Positions 45,501 to 52,777 of a DNA stretch of 64,000 bases are shown one piece after another. Both the position numbers and the translations under genes were made by a program. Where the stretch lies: positions 62,001 through 126,000 of the forward strand of contig NZ_STGA01000010.1 in the NCBI RefSeq assembly GCF_005222835.1, in the 5' to 3' direction. Each line of letters begins with the position of its first letter. The stretch's first letter is position 1. The DNA comes from Rhizobium sp. FKY42 (lineage in GTDB: Bacteria > Pseudomonadota > Alphaproteobacteria > Rhizobiales > Rhizobiaceae). The notes under the pieces are model-generated. The model did not search any database. It had not been told where the DNA came from and saw only the letters and a list, made by a program, of their open reading frames with translations.

Positions 45501-48500
45501 GCGCGTTCGCGTCCTCAGCCGCAACGGCGATCCGGTGTTCGTGAAAATGTTCTCGATGAAATGCCGCACTATTGGCAAGCGCAGTAGCGTCGGCACTGGG
45601 GGAGGAAAGCCGTGCGATGTAATCATCCCGCAAAGCCTCCAGCGCCTCGCGGCTGCGCGCTGAAATAGCCAGCAGCGGAGCGGGTGCGGCAGACGCAGAC
45701 AGTACAGCGTTTTCGAGGTCCGGTGCCTGCTCCAGCAGAATATGGCCGATCGTTCCGGCAAATCCGAAAGAGGTCACGCCAGCACGACGGCGATTACCCC
45801 GTTTTGGCCAGGCTATGCCGGAGGTTGAGAGAACGGCGGGAATTTGTGCCAGATCGATCTGCGGATTGACCTCCTTTAGATGCAGGTGTGGCGGCAAGTA
45901 GCCCGACTGGAGCGCCAGCACCGTCTTGATCAGACCGGCTATGCCTGCTCCGGCTTCCAGATGGCCGATATTGGTCTTGACCGAGCCGAGGTAGAGCGGA
46001 TCGTGCTGCGGCCTGCCCGCAAAGACATCGCGCAATGCCTGATACTCGATGGGATCGCCCAACCGGGTTCCTGTCCCGTGCAGCTCGATGTAATCGACAT
46101 CCTGATCGCTCCAGCCGGCACGATCCAGGGCGCGTTCCAGCATGCGCCGCTGCGCCAGAGCATTGGGAGCCGAAAGACCCGCGCTCGCTCCATCCTGTGC
46201 AAGAACACTTTCCCGGATAACTGCCCGGATAGGGTCTCCATCCCTCAGCGCATCGGACAGACGTTTGATCACCACGACGCCGATGCCCTCCCCTCTTACA
46301 TATCCATCGGCGGAAGCATCGAAGGTTTTGCATTTTCCGTCTTGCGCCAACATGCTCGCGCGCGACAGAACGAGGTCAATCTCTGGCAGCATCTGAAGCT
46401 TGACGCCGCCTGCTATCGCCATGGCGCATTCGTTCAGCCGCAGGGACTGGCATGCATAGTGTACCGCCGCATGCGATGCAGAGCAGGCAGTATCGACGGC
46501 CATGCTGGGGCCATGCCAGTCAAAGAAAAAGGAGAGCCTTCCGGCGGCGGCCGCAAATGCGGTGCCTGTTCCATAGTAGGGATCAAGGTGCGACCTATCA
46601 CCTGTCGCAAATGGTATGTGGCCGTAGTCACCTGTTCCGATGCCGATGAAGACGCCCGTGTCGGTACCACGAATTTTCGAAGGAACGATACCCGCATCCT
46701 CCAGCGCATGCCAGGTCGCTTCCATCAGCAGGCGTTGTTGCGGATCGGTATTGATTGCCTCTCGCGCACCGATACCGAAGAAGGCAGCATCAAAGCCATC
46801 CACGCGCTGCAGGCATGCACCATAACCCGGAATCTCCGATTCTGGCGCAAAGCGATCTGCTTTCAGGGGACGAACGGCATCCCCTCCTTTCAGCAACCAT
46901 TTCCAGAAGCGCTGCGGATCGGCAAAATCTTCGTCGCCACCGGGAAACAGGCAGGACAGCCCGACAATTGCCAGCGGCTCCGCGGCAGGCGTTTTGGACG
47001 GCGCGTCGCGAAGGCTTGACGTTTTCGGTGCATCTTCCCGGCGCATTAACCAATCGACCAGAGCTTCCACGCTCGGTTTTTCGAAAAGAAGACCTTCGGG
47101 CAGGCGCACGTTGAGGCGCCGCTCAAGCTCGGCAATCGCCTGCATTGCCGCCAATGAATCAAAGCCGAGCGAGAAAAGGCTCGCCTTTGGATCGATTGCC
47201 TGCGCTGCTGCCGGCCCGAGAACCTTGCGCACAATCAGCAGAACTTCGGCCTGAAACAGAGCACGGCGATCCTTCGCCGGTTCTGCCTCTGCTTGCCTGT
47301 TGTCCGCCTGCGAAATCGCCTCGACCAGTACAAGGCTGCCGTCGTGATAGGCGCGGCGCATATCGGAACGGCGAACCTTCCCGCTGGTCGTGCGCTTCAA
47401 GGTACCCTTGCGGATCAGCACCACGTCATGAAGGCCTATCCCATGCTCACGCCCGATGACATCCCGAATGACGGCGGTGATCTCAGCCGCATCGAATGTA
47501 TCGTTGCGCCGCACTTCCTGCACAATCACGACCTTCTCCGCGCCGTCTTCACCGGCAATGGAAAAGGCTGCGGCAGCACCTCCAACAATGTTGGGATGAG
47601 CCCCGGCAAGGCTTGCTTCAAGATCGTTCGGGTAGTGGCACTGACCCCTGAGGATCATCATATCCTTCAGGCGTCCCGTGACATAAAGATGGCCCTCGCG
47701 GATAAAACCGAGATCACCGGTTCTAAGATATTCGCTCTCTACACGGATAGATTGAGTTGAGCGAGCCTTGAAGGTTTCTGCTGTTGCTTGCGACCTGTTC
47801 CAGTAACCCCATGCAACATGATCCCCCGCCACCCAGATTTCGCCAACTTCGCCCTCGTTGAGGGGTTCCAGGGTCTGCGGATCTACAATGCTTACATCCT
47901 GACCGCTGCGCTCCGAACCGTTGGAAACATAGGTTCGGCTTGAAGGCGCGTTTTCCGGCACGTCTACGGCTCTGCCACCTTCTAATGCGTTGCAATCCAC
48001 CGTCTGAAAACGGGGGCCGGACATGTCAAAAGATGTTGTGACCAGAAGCGTTGCTTCCGCCAGGCCATAGGCGGGGCGAATTGCCTCCCAGCGCAACCCA
48101 TGAGCAGCAAATGTGTCGTAGAAGGCCTTGACCTGCCTGGGTAATACCGGCTCTGCCGCAGGAACGAAGCTTTCGATTGCGCTGAGGTCGAGATCGCGGC
48201 ATCGCACCGCATCGTATTTTTCGACGCAGGCATCCATAGCAAAGGCAGGCCCGGGCAACATACCCGCTCTTTCCTGTGCGGCGACTTCCAGCCAGTTGAG
48301 CGGATCAACCACGAATGAACCGGGTGACATCATGACGGCCCTTCCGCCCGCTGCCAGCGGTGCCAGTACGCCCATGATCAGGCCCATATCATGAAAAAGC
48401 GGCAACCAGCTTGCCACGACCGGTCGGTCTTGAGGTGCAAGCAAACCTTTGATGAAGCCAAGATTGCGCATCAGCGGCGCGTGTCCGTTGATGACCCCCT

Positions 48501-49047
48501 TCGGATCGCCGGTGGAGCCGGATGTATATTGCAGGAATGCAATATCTTGCCCGAGCGGCAGAGGTCCTCGCCAAACGCACTCCTGCTGCGGGGCATCGAG
48601 AAGAACGAGTTTGGCACCGATCTCTTCGCCAAAAGCCAGAATCGCTGCCTCGGAATCTCTTAGGATATCAGCCGATGTAATGATGACGGAAGGACGGCAA
48701 TCGGCCGCAATAAGCCGGACCTTTTCGATGACGCGTGCTACTCGCGCCGTTCCCGGCAGGTTTACAGGCACGCCGATCATGCCAGCATACATGCTGCCGA
48801 GAAGGGCTACCATGTATTCCAGCCCCGATGGCAGGAGGATCAATGTTCGCTCATGCGGCGAAGCAATTTCAAGTAACCGTGCGGCCAGGCCCCGCACGGT
48901 TGCCGAAAGTTGTTCATAGCTCAGGGTCTGTGGTCTTGCACCGACACGTGCGCGATAATCGAGGGCGATATCCTGCCCGCGCAAACGTGCCCAATGCTCT
49001 ATGCTCGATACGATCGTTTGGCTTTGGGAGCTGTGGGCGGATGGCAT
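36592..49047 (-). CDS. FAAL-iterative PKS-NRPS megasynthase making an alkylsalicyl-thiazoline chain
   Basis: About 4,151 residues from ATG 49047, chosen because GGAG precedes it and because a GTG at 49149 would start only 8 bp from the operator. Domain order with approximate residues: FAAL 1-575 (FLQYTSGSTGDPKG near 176, FHDMGLIMGVL); ACP serine 631; KS 696-1110 (DTACSA near 852); AT 1205-1465 (GHSIGE 1290, malonyl-type HAFHS 1390); KR 1775-1960 with intact Ser/Tyr/Asn; ACP 2078; Cy1 2149-2600 (DMLINDAMS); A 2610-3480 with Cys-like specificity residues DLYNLSMI and an embedded MT-like domain (~3260); PCP1 3522; Cy2 3590-4030 (DNLICDGRS); PCP2 4077. No DH or TE. It should load a fatty acid, build a 6-alkylsalicyl unit and condense two cysteines. 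Similar logic is known for micacocidin MicC and HMWP2. Confidence 0.92.
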   Translation of the reverse strand: MPSAHSSQSQTIVSSIEHWARLRGQDIALDYRARVGARPQTLSYEQLSATVRGLAARLLEIASPHERTLILLPSGLEYMVALLGSMYAGMIGVPVNLPGTARVARVIEKVRLIAADCRPSVIITSADILRDSEAAILAFGEEIGAKLVLLDAPQQECVWRGPLPLGQDIAFLQYTSGSTGDPKGVINGHAPLMRNLGFIKGLLAPQDRPVVASWLPLFHDMGLIMGVLAPLAAGGRAVMMSPGSFVVDPLNWLEVAAQERAGMLPGPAFAMDACVEKYDAVRCRDLDLSAIESFVPAAEPVLPRQVKAFYDTFAAHGLRWEAIRPAYGLAEATLLVTTSFDMSGPRFQTVDCNALEGGRAVDVPENAPSSRTYVSNGSERSGQDVSIVDPQTLEPLNEGEVGEIWVAGDHVAWGYWNRSQATAETFKARSTQSIRVESEYLRTGDLGFIREGHLYVTGRLKDMMILRGQCHYPNDLEASLAGAHPNIVGGAAAAFSIAGEDGAEKVVIVQEVRRNDTFDAAEITAVIRDVIGREHGIGLHDVVLIRKGTLKRTTSGKVRRSDMRRAYHDGSLVLVEAISQADNRQAEAEPAKDRRALFQAEVLLIVRKVLGPAAAQAIDPKASLFSLGFDSLAAMQAIAELERRLNVRLPEGLLFEKPSVEALVDWLMRREDAPKTSSLRDAPSKTPAAEPLAIVGLSCLFPGGDEDFADPQRFWKWLLKGGDAVRPLKADRFAPESEIPGYGACLQRVDGFDAAFFGIGAREAINTDPQQRLLMEATWHALEDAGIVPSKIRGTDTGVFIGIGTGDYGHIPFATGDRSHLDPYYGTGTAFAAAAGRLSFFFDWHGPSMAVDTACSASHAAVHYACQSLRLNECAMAIAGGVKLQMLPEIDLVLSRASMLAQDGKCKTFDASADGYVRGEGIGVVVIKRLSDALRDGDPIRAVIRESVLAQDGASAGLSAPNALAQRRMLERALDRAGWSDQDVDYIELHGTGTRLGDPIEYQALRDVFAGRPQHDPLYLGSVKTNIGHLEAGAGIAGLIKTVLALQSGYLPPHLHLKEVNPQIDLAQIPAVLSTSGIAWPKRGNRRRAGVTSFGFAGTIGHILLEQAPDLENAVLSASAAPAPLLAISARSREALEALRDDYIARLSSPSADATALANSAAFHREHFHEHRIAVAAEDANALCAELKKAVVSNSTAPCGGVAFLFTGQGSQYPGMCRSLYESEPVFRDAFDAADKAISVHIGRSLAEVIFNGDDDHLRNTEIAQPAIFAVEYALAKLWRSFGIEPDAMIGHSIGEFAAFVHGGALSLEDGARIVVLRGRLMQGLSEPGSMLAVRLPEQDALRYANNHGLSLAAVNSSSDVVLAGPTDAIEKAEAALNSRGVSARRLHVSHAFHSKLMTPILDAFEVLAATAPAQSSSIDIISTVEGKVLSRGPDALYWRQHAELTVRYADALQVAIARGCDTFIEIGPRPVLTMLTQREAQNLGLKGGLFLASTDPEDRLGLTMRRSLAALYRQARPFRIHSVFRGERALPTELPLYPFTHKSYWLDYRSGNTTTRSLPAPNRDGDQALPLYRVEWSKVTLPEPAQERPPLIFIGGTRNTASLLSQAARDAGFNTAHLSVDMGVGAMDDQQQAVYVWLDALECGSAPNDAALWSLVSYCKACQQAQRKSRVLVLTQGAQGEDATLHPLQAAFWGAVRSLAIECPDISLLLVDVAPGMQVTETVTEMLPRLNALFASQDMLRQDQTGWLSPRIQPAVAESGGEMQAGFASDGVHIVCGGTGAIGGYIMDWLVASGVRHLVVTGRGEPGALARAAFERHRLAGVDLRYERVDLADFTAMRAVFDRIDRSGLPLRSVFHCAGVGLFDTLETITAETFGKVVQSKIHGAWVLHELTRERTDLTTFALFSSISGIWGSRLQIHYGAANAYQDALVRMRRAQGLPALAIAWGPWGGKGGLSDLGDDLLDLLRRARINKFEPSRGIATLERLVTSCAGNWVAVDVDWSAFAPLYRAFGRSNLLEHVAPAIQIQETGVRPDWKGLSAQERAEIIERFVTERLQHVLKVDASSLGGDVDLIGLGLDSILVMDFARIVSRDLGFACPLRGVFENATPAKLSAYLRKLVDETSELPETGPETCLVADIQNRHEPFPLTDLQYAYWIGRDPEHVLGNIACHAYLETETASPLDLERLETAWNLLVKRHDALRLVVEDTGHQRILADVPPYRFATKDLSEADEDAIAYHLLETREEMSHQVLDPGTWPMFDIRISRLPDGRDRLHISIDMLINDAMSSQIIWQEWQRLYTAGSTDAAGLEPFEISFRDCVMSRAEPSEAARAQWERDRAYWLNQLADLPPAPQLPLALAPERITKPRFVRHQAGLVATQWQKLRERAQAVGVTPASLLIGVFGEVLAAWSDQARFSLNLTIFDRLASHPDVPRLVGDFTCLTLLALDCAEADPIRKRLQDVQGRMFEALEHRSYSAVDVIRELNRGRTDGGQFTAPVVFTSQLGLQDPTKGTSSNEVFGRHIYGITQTPQVWLDHQAAEQDGALVFNWDVVEGLFPSGMIEDMFLAYQTLLQKLADDPTFWELPVGDLRPEPQKVVRLQVNATERELPLRLLDELFFDTAERLPDATALITPDRSWTYAALKDWSLRLARSLNEAGLKRGERVVVAMEKGPEQAAACLAILSQGGVYVPIDPAMPSPRFARIAASSEVRIMLIQARLAGRVPEFSGKILLADELEQADRKPISPLPGRTLNDHAYVIYTSGSTGQPKGVLIDHRGACNTVLDINARFEVTQDDRVFGFSALGFDLSVYDLFGSFAAGAALVLPDAQGTHDSQHWAELVQEQEVTIWNSVPAVCDLLLGEASRKLSSLRLVLLSGDWIPLKLPEQLRKRVPQARLIAMGGATEASIWSNWFDVKAVDPAWRSIPYGYPLSNQFYRVLDSRLRDRPDWVIGDLHIGGTGLAIGYENDPEKTGAAFIHHPEGERLYRTGDMARYWPDGTIEFLGRRDTQVKIAGHRIELGEIEAALTAHPSVREAVVGVIGSDEAGRRLMGWLLLDNADEAFHDLETAAPEEADRIAASLKESAERLISPIVPRVDVSDFAAWQQDLAGACAAAFFHAAGLFDQGAASLSLTEIVEQLALHKDYHGLLSRWLGLLEQNGVSHENGRWSGAIKSTSWQALKARGLSLGISEDLVGKLEEITPRLLDVIRGETDPLEVFYDRRGLLSPEKLARQHPSALATHQAIGRTIRAMADAAGRKLNILEIGARSGTATRDWLAMLDADVASVTISDPSQLLLEEARVDGLDHPHITWQVLDPSVEPPPALEHRFDVVVAFNALHRGQDIDLLLSNCRQMLAPAGHLIAVELTSNGPMIDVTAALIERGFGALVDLRSQRRQPLLSGAEWCKRLEAAGFLSARDIDPGMNGDLKVLIARNRATIAKFQPEQVSQYLEGMVPGYMVPRQFMPLKNLPLSSNGKVDRKRLPLPSPDKKADTGPVLLATQTERALAEIWSDLLGSQDMGRDTHFFAAGGDSLIAVRMAERIRSVFGCKVALREIFSLQVLKALAAHIDTIADRSTTAETAAMAVSLPDQFKPFPMTDVQQAYFIGRQPLFPLGGVSTHLFAEIDVTEHSVEALNWAWNKLVQRHGMLRAVIESDGTQRILAEVPAFSFMTSDISDGNEQALDMWLTRQRRDMSHRVYDTGQWPLFDIRAARLPGSVRLLISLDNLICDGRSMVMLLSEWAALARDRNAVLPALELSFRDVVLHWQEQENTPAFATSLEYWLERLADLPSGPNLPLANSPETLTPPRFCRLEARLEGDQWERFKARAAQKGLSANAALLAAYAASLRQAGGGDFFSLNLTLFRREDIHPQIDLLVGDFTSLLLVPFDARTSGSFREVAQALQHRLMSDLEHAQVSAVRVMREAARRGGNAQALAVPVVFTSGVGVDNTASDGTTTDWLGRFTGGITQTPQVWIDHQVVERNGELVFNWDYVEGLFDAHWINGVFALYSEMLERLSAEDIAWEELLPPVSGRQAVAPAVGLQTGLAASTKAEGEGDPALEKLIAQLLGAEPGLGQLDPERNFFELGATSLTLIRLHQKLRQALERDFPVVALFSHASIRALAGYLSPTPSQQSDEGSPAMRQRRAARDLNAQRRRPDAR

Positions 49048-49156
49048 AGGCAATCTCCAACTATCATTCTGTAAGAGCTCCGGCAGTGGCCCGGAACCAG
49101 AGTAAAAAACCTTGACTTTTTTACTCATGAAATACAGATCGTTTGACACGACGCCA

Positions 49157-49188
49157 CCATGATCGGGCCGCTCGTTATCCTGATCGGG
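49157..49188. promoter_or_regulatory. Direct-repeat operator in the araC/synthetase divergent promoter
   Basis: CCATGATCGGG (49157-49167) and TCCTGATCGGG (49178-49188) start 21 bp apart, the second followed by GTCA, matching spacing, core and orientation of the pair at 26360-26391. The site is about 110 bases before the chosen synthetase start and 70 before the regulator start, suitable for activation of one and autoregulation of the other by the AraC-family protein. Confidence 0.7.
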
Positions 49189-49257
49189 TCAATTTCTTGA
49201 TGTGCCTGAACGGTCTTTGAAACCCATTGCTATTTGGATCTCGGAAGGAAATGGCAG

Positions 49258-50253
49258 ATGACGCTAAACTTTGAGGAGCGCCTGCTGAAGCAAGCCCAGA
49301 TGGAAACGCTGCTGCCGGTTCGGCGGGCTAGCCAGGCGGAACTGGCTGATGTGGAGATTGACGGTGATTTTCGTCGGCTGGGTATACGCGATGGGCTGGA
49401 AGTCTCGATTTACGATCTAATTCTTCATACACCATTCCGGCGAAAGGTGGTTTCAGATGCGGGCCTGACTATGGTCTTCCTCACCAAGGCAGCAGGAGCA
49501 AGCCTCGTGAGGCCTTGCGAGGGAGGTGTTGACGACATCCGGCTGGACTATGACCCGCGCACCGCGATCATGATCTATTCTAGTCAGGCGCTTCGGGGAC
49601 AATACGATGTGCCGGCAAACACGCGCTTTAGTGGCGTGGAAATTCGCGCCACTGACGATTTCCTGCAGCGACTGGATGTCAGCCAGACATTCATGAATGC
49701 AAAAAACAATCATCCCCTGACCCTTGCCGCGAACGACGCCATCTGGATCGGCCGCTTTCCGATCACTTCCACGATCGAAGCTATTTTATCACAGCTGATG
49801 ACATCGGGTATTGGACAGAACCGCGATGATCTGTCCATGGAGGCGCGAAGCCTGGATCTGCTGACTGCCTCCATATCGGTCATGCGCGAGCCATTGTTCT
49901 GCCAGAAAACGAAATTTCTGCGAGACACCAATGCACTCCTGAAAGCGAAGACCATCCTTTTGCACAATCTGGACAAGGCTTGGACCATCCATGATCTTGC
50001 GCGTCAGGTCGGCCTGAGTGAAAAACGGTTGAAGGAAGGTTTCCGGCAGCAGTTCGGCTTGCCCGTCTACAGTTTCCTCCAGAAATCACGGATGGAGGAA
50101 GCGCGGGCAATTCTCGCACGGCAGGACAGCACGGTCACGGAAGTTGCGCTTGCGGTTGGTTACGCCAATCCCAGCCGCTTTTCGCAGCTCTTTCTGCGTC
50201 AATACGGAATTACTCCTTCGATGTTCAAACTTCAGGGGGAGGCTGCTTTTTGA
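49258..50253 (+). CDS. AraC-family regulator of the metallophore locus (YbtA/PchR-like)
   Basis: 331 residues from ATG 49258, with GGAAGG about nine bases before; a TTG at 49234 is upstream in frame but unlikely. The C-terminal ~100 residues hold the two helix-turn-helix motifs of AraC/XylS proteins: IHDLARQVGLSEKRLKEGF and VTEVALAVGYANPSRFSQLF, then YGITPSMF. The N-terminal ~220 residues are a ligand-sensing domain of the PchR/YbtA type, which respond to the ferric siderophore. Divergence from the synthetase gene with a two-repeat operator between follows the ybtA and pchR arrangement. An IS5 element begins 60 bp after its stop, so no downstream gene is linked. Confidence 0.9.
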   Translation: MTLNFEERLLKQAQMETLLPVRRASQAELADVEIDGDFRRLGIRDGLEVSIYDLILHTPFRRKVVSDAGLTMVFLTKAAGASLVRPCEGGVDDIRLDYDPRTAIMIYSSQALRGQYDVPANTRFSGVEIRATDDFLQRLDVSQTFMNAKNNHPLTLAANDAIWIGRFPITSTIEAILSQLMTSGIGQNRDDLSMEARSLDLLTASISVMREPLFCQKTKFLRDTNALLKAKTILLHNLDKAWTIHDLARQVGLSEKRLKEGFRQQFGLPVYSFLQKSRMEEARAILARQDSTVTEVALAVGYANPSRFSQLFLRQYGITPSMFKLQGEAAF

Positions 50254-50313
50254 ACTGGCATTCATGTGCAGATTGGAGTTGCCATGTAGTCCCCCCGCCA
50301 TCGTATTGGCAAG

Positions 50314-51363
50314 AGCGTTGGTGCACGGATCATTCATCAGCGGTGACGTAGTTGGATTGGGTTGAAACAACTCGGCTGATTGAACATGCCTTTCAAACAC
50401 AACGCCTGCCGTCGCCATTGTATCTGCAAGATGAAGTTCAAGGTCACGAACTGGGCGGAATACGAGGCAGGCCTTCGTCAGCGTGGCAGCCTGACGCTCT
50501 GGATGACGCCGGAGGCACGATCGTCCTGGCAGCCGCCGAAGCGGACAACGCGCGGTGGCCAGCCGCGCTACTCGGATCTGGCGGTAGAGACCGCCCTGAC
50601 GCTAGGGCTGGTGTTCGGCCTGCGGCTGCGTCAGACGGAGGGGTTTATAACGTCGGTGTTGAAGCTGATTGGACTGGACCTCCCCGTTCCCGATCACACG
50701 ACGCTCAGTCGTCGGGCCAGTAAGCCCAGAATGCCGAAGAAGCGGCACGATGATCGCATGCCTCAGAAAGGGCCCGTCCACATCTTGATCGACAGCACCG
50801 GGCTGCAGGTCTACGGCGCAGGCCAATGGCTGGAGGAAAAGCATGGTGCAAAATCCCGCAGGGGTTGGCGCAAACTGCATCTGGCGCTGGATGCCGACAG
50901 CGGCGACATCATCGCTCAGGTCATGACCGATCAAGATGCCGGCGACGCCTCACAGGTTGAGCCGACCTACGACGCCGTTATCAATCACAGTCCTGACGCG
51001 GCGGTGGTCATTCCGCCACGCGCCAATGCGGTGGACCGGCAGGACGCCGATCTCTCCAGCCAGCGAGACCGTCATATCGCGACGATCAACGCCGATGGCC
51101 GGATGCAGTGGCAAGCCGCGACCGGTTACGGCAAACGATCGCTGGTCGAGACCGCGATCGGTCGGTACAAATCGATCATCGGACGGCGGCTGCGGGCACG
51201 CTCATTCTCCGCACAGCAGACGGAAGTCGCCCTCGGCTGCGCCGTCCTCAATCGAATGCTGGACTGCGCACGCCCGAAATCCGCCCGCTGCAACAAGGCG
51301 ACCGTGTAGCGCCAACCATCAAAGCCGGAAATCCATCTTTTCAGAGATCCGTGCACCAACGCC
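50314..51363 (+). mobile_element. IS5-family insertion sequence
   Basis: Inverted repeats of 17 bp, GCGTTGGTGCACGGATC at 50315-50331 and its exact complement at 51346-51362, bound a 930-bp transposase gene; outer bases may extend each end slightly. A target duplication is not obvious. The element lies between the araC gene and the end of the orphan repAB pair. Its size of about 1.05 kb fits the IS5 family. Confidence 0.8.
50386..51309 (+). pseudogene. IS5-family transposase with internal deletion
   Basis: 307 residues from ATG 50386. The N-terminus KMKFKVTNWAEYEAGLRQRG and SLTLWMTPEA are typical of this IS5 branch. The DDE domain starts with HILIDSTGLQVYG (first Asp), and the YREK-like region SLVETAIGRYKSIIGRRLRA supplies the Glu. 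Between TDQDAGDASQV and EPTYDAVINHSPDAAVVIPP the usual stretch carrying TADGAYDG, the second catalytic Asp, is absent, so about 25-30 residues appear to be deleted in frame. The protein is otherwise open to its stop but should not be catalytically active. Confidence 0.75.
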
Positions 51364-51364
51364 C

Positions 51365-51757
51365 TGCAGGTGGAGATCGTCACCAGCGCCATGGTCGTGG
51401 GTGGGTGACCTTGCGCAATTTCCATCAGGCTTTCGCAACCCACCCGACGTGATCACCCTATGTTCTCAAATGTCGGACAGATCGAGCACTTTCGTGTCGT
51501 GACGACAATCAGATCCTCCGCCTGGCGCACATACTCTGCGTGGATGAGGCAACGATCCGCCGCACCACCTTCACAGATATCGCCCGGTCGTCGCGGTGCT
51601 TGATTGCGACGGATGCGATACAGTCATGCCCAATCCTGCCCCTGTACCTGCAGCCGGCTCTGCTGGCCGGAATTAGCTTGTCGATGATGATCCGCCTGGG
51701 CAATAGCGTCGGCCAAAGCAAGCCGGTCAACGCAGCAACACCATCGAAACAGCGTGT
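51365..51757. other. Unassigned sequence between IS5 and the orphan repB
   Basis: About 390 bases where a repC gene would be expected after repB. No RepC-like sequence is visible. A plus-strand stretch reads LRLAHILCVDEATIRR, resembling a helix-turn-helix piece of another transposase, but it is too short to assign. I see no intact gene, RNA or parS-type site here. Confidence 0.4.
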
Positions 51758-52777
51758 TCAGTCCGCCGCAGCCCGCTCGCGATAGTTTGCATAAAGCCGC
51801 TCGAGATCCGCCTGAAGGAAGTCGGCGAAGCGCTCCGCGTCTGCTGCCTCGATCGCGACCACCACCTTCTTGCCACTCCCCGAAAAGCTCACGCGCATGG
51901 CCTTGTCGGTCGCGACCCAGACGCTCTGCTCCGGCTTCTCCTTGCGCAGCTTGGACTTGTCCTGGCGCGCCGCACGGTACGCAAGCTCGAAACGTGCATC
52001 GCTTCCGGCTTCCGCAGCCCCTGCCTTGTTCAACACGTCGATGACATGCTCCGCCACGGCTTCATTCAACAGTTCTACCAGTTCCAGCCAGCGTCGTCGG
52101 CCGACAGATGGTGCCGGACCGATGAGAGAGACGACTGTGGAAGGCACCTGCTTTGCCACCTGCAACATCCGTGACAACGCCGCCTTGTCGATACCGAGCG
52201 CAGACATGATGATCTCGCGAGAAAAGTCCCGCTGTTCCAGCTTCATCGCAAACAGCGCACGTTCTATATAGGAAAGGTTGGCACGGGCATTGTTCTCCTG
52301 GCCCTGGCTGACAACGAGCTGTTCGTCCGTCAGGTTGCGCACGACAGCACGAACCCGGATGCCCAGTTTCTGGCAGGCGGCGACCCGTCGATGCCCATAG
52401 GCAACCTGATAGCGCCCTTCCCTCGCCGGATGCGGCCGAAGCAAAACCGGCACCTGTTGTCCATGTTCGCGGATCTGTTCAGCAAGCTCGTCCAACTGGC
52501 GCGGATCAATGCCCAGACGGTCGGACACGAAGGAGCTGTCGATAAGATCCGTATCGATCTCGATGACGGCAGCACCCTGCAGGAGCTGTGCCTCTATCTC
52601 CCTGGCCCGCTCGACGGAGGAATTGATGCTGCCGAGCGTCTTGGAGATACCCCCTATCGCACCGCTTGCCTTCAGCGGACTGCCCAATCCGGCAAGCGGT
52701 CGAGCCGGAGGCGTCTCGGTCGAAGAGCTGGTCGCGGCGTTGCGCTGTACGGCTTCGATCAGGTTCTTGCGTGCCAT
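51758..52777 (-). CDS. repB: RepB/ParB-type partition protein of the orphan repAB pair
   Basis: 339 residues beginning MARKNLIEAVQRN, as RepB proteins do. The ParB N-terminal domain has IREHGQQVPVLLRPHP and the YGHRRVAACQKLG arginine patch near residue 130, followed by SQGQENNARANLSYIERA, a helix-turn-helix (SALGIDKAALSRMLQV) and a C-terminal dimerisation region. It binds centromere (parS) sites and works with RepA in plasmid segregation. Its ATG overlaps the RepA stop by one base (TAATG). It differs clearly from the other RepB here, so its cognate parS should differ too; the two GTTGTCCGCGGACAAC sites upstream of its operon are the likely targets. Confidence 0.92.
   Translation of the reverse strand: MARKNLIEAVQRNAATSSSTETPPARPLAGLGSPLKASGAIGGISKTLGSINSSVERAREIEAQLLQGAAVIEIDTDLIDSSFVSDRLGIDPRQLDELAEQIREHGQQVPVLLRPHPAREGRYQVAYGHRRVAACQKLGIRVRAVVRNLTDEQLVVSQGQENNARANLSYIERALFAMKLEQRDFSREIIMSALGIDKAALSRMLQVAKQVPSTVVSLIGPAPSVGRRRWLELVELLNEAVAEHVIDVLNKAGAAEAGSDARFELAYRAARQDKSKLRKEKPEQSVWVATDKAMRVSFSGSGKKVVVAIEAADAERFADFLQADLERLYANYRERAAAD

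Noticed and set aside
45880..47019. Plus-strand frames of up to 379 codons within the megasynthase genes
   Set aside because: The 12-kb minus-strand frame is continuous with intact KS, AT and Cy motifs; these are shadows.
49048..49149. GTG start at 49149 for the FAAL-PKS-NRPS protein
   Set aside because: It would leave only 8 bp to the paired operator and no room for a promoter; ATG 49047 has a GGAG site and gives a normal FAAL N-terminus.
51509..51730. Small minus-strand open frame after the orphan repB as a repC remnant
   Set aside because: It shows none of the RepC blocks visible in the intact RepC, so I leave it unassigned.
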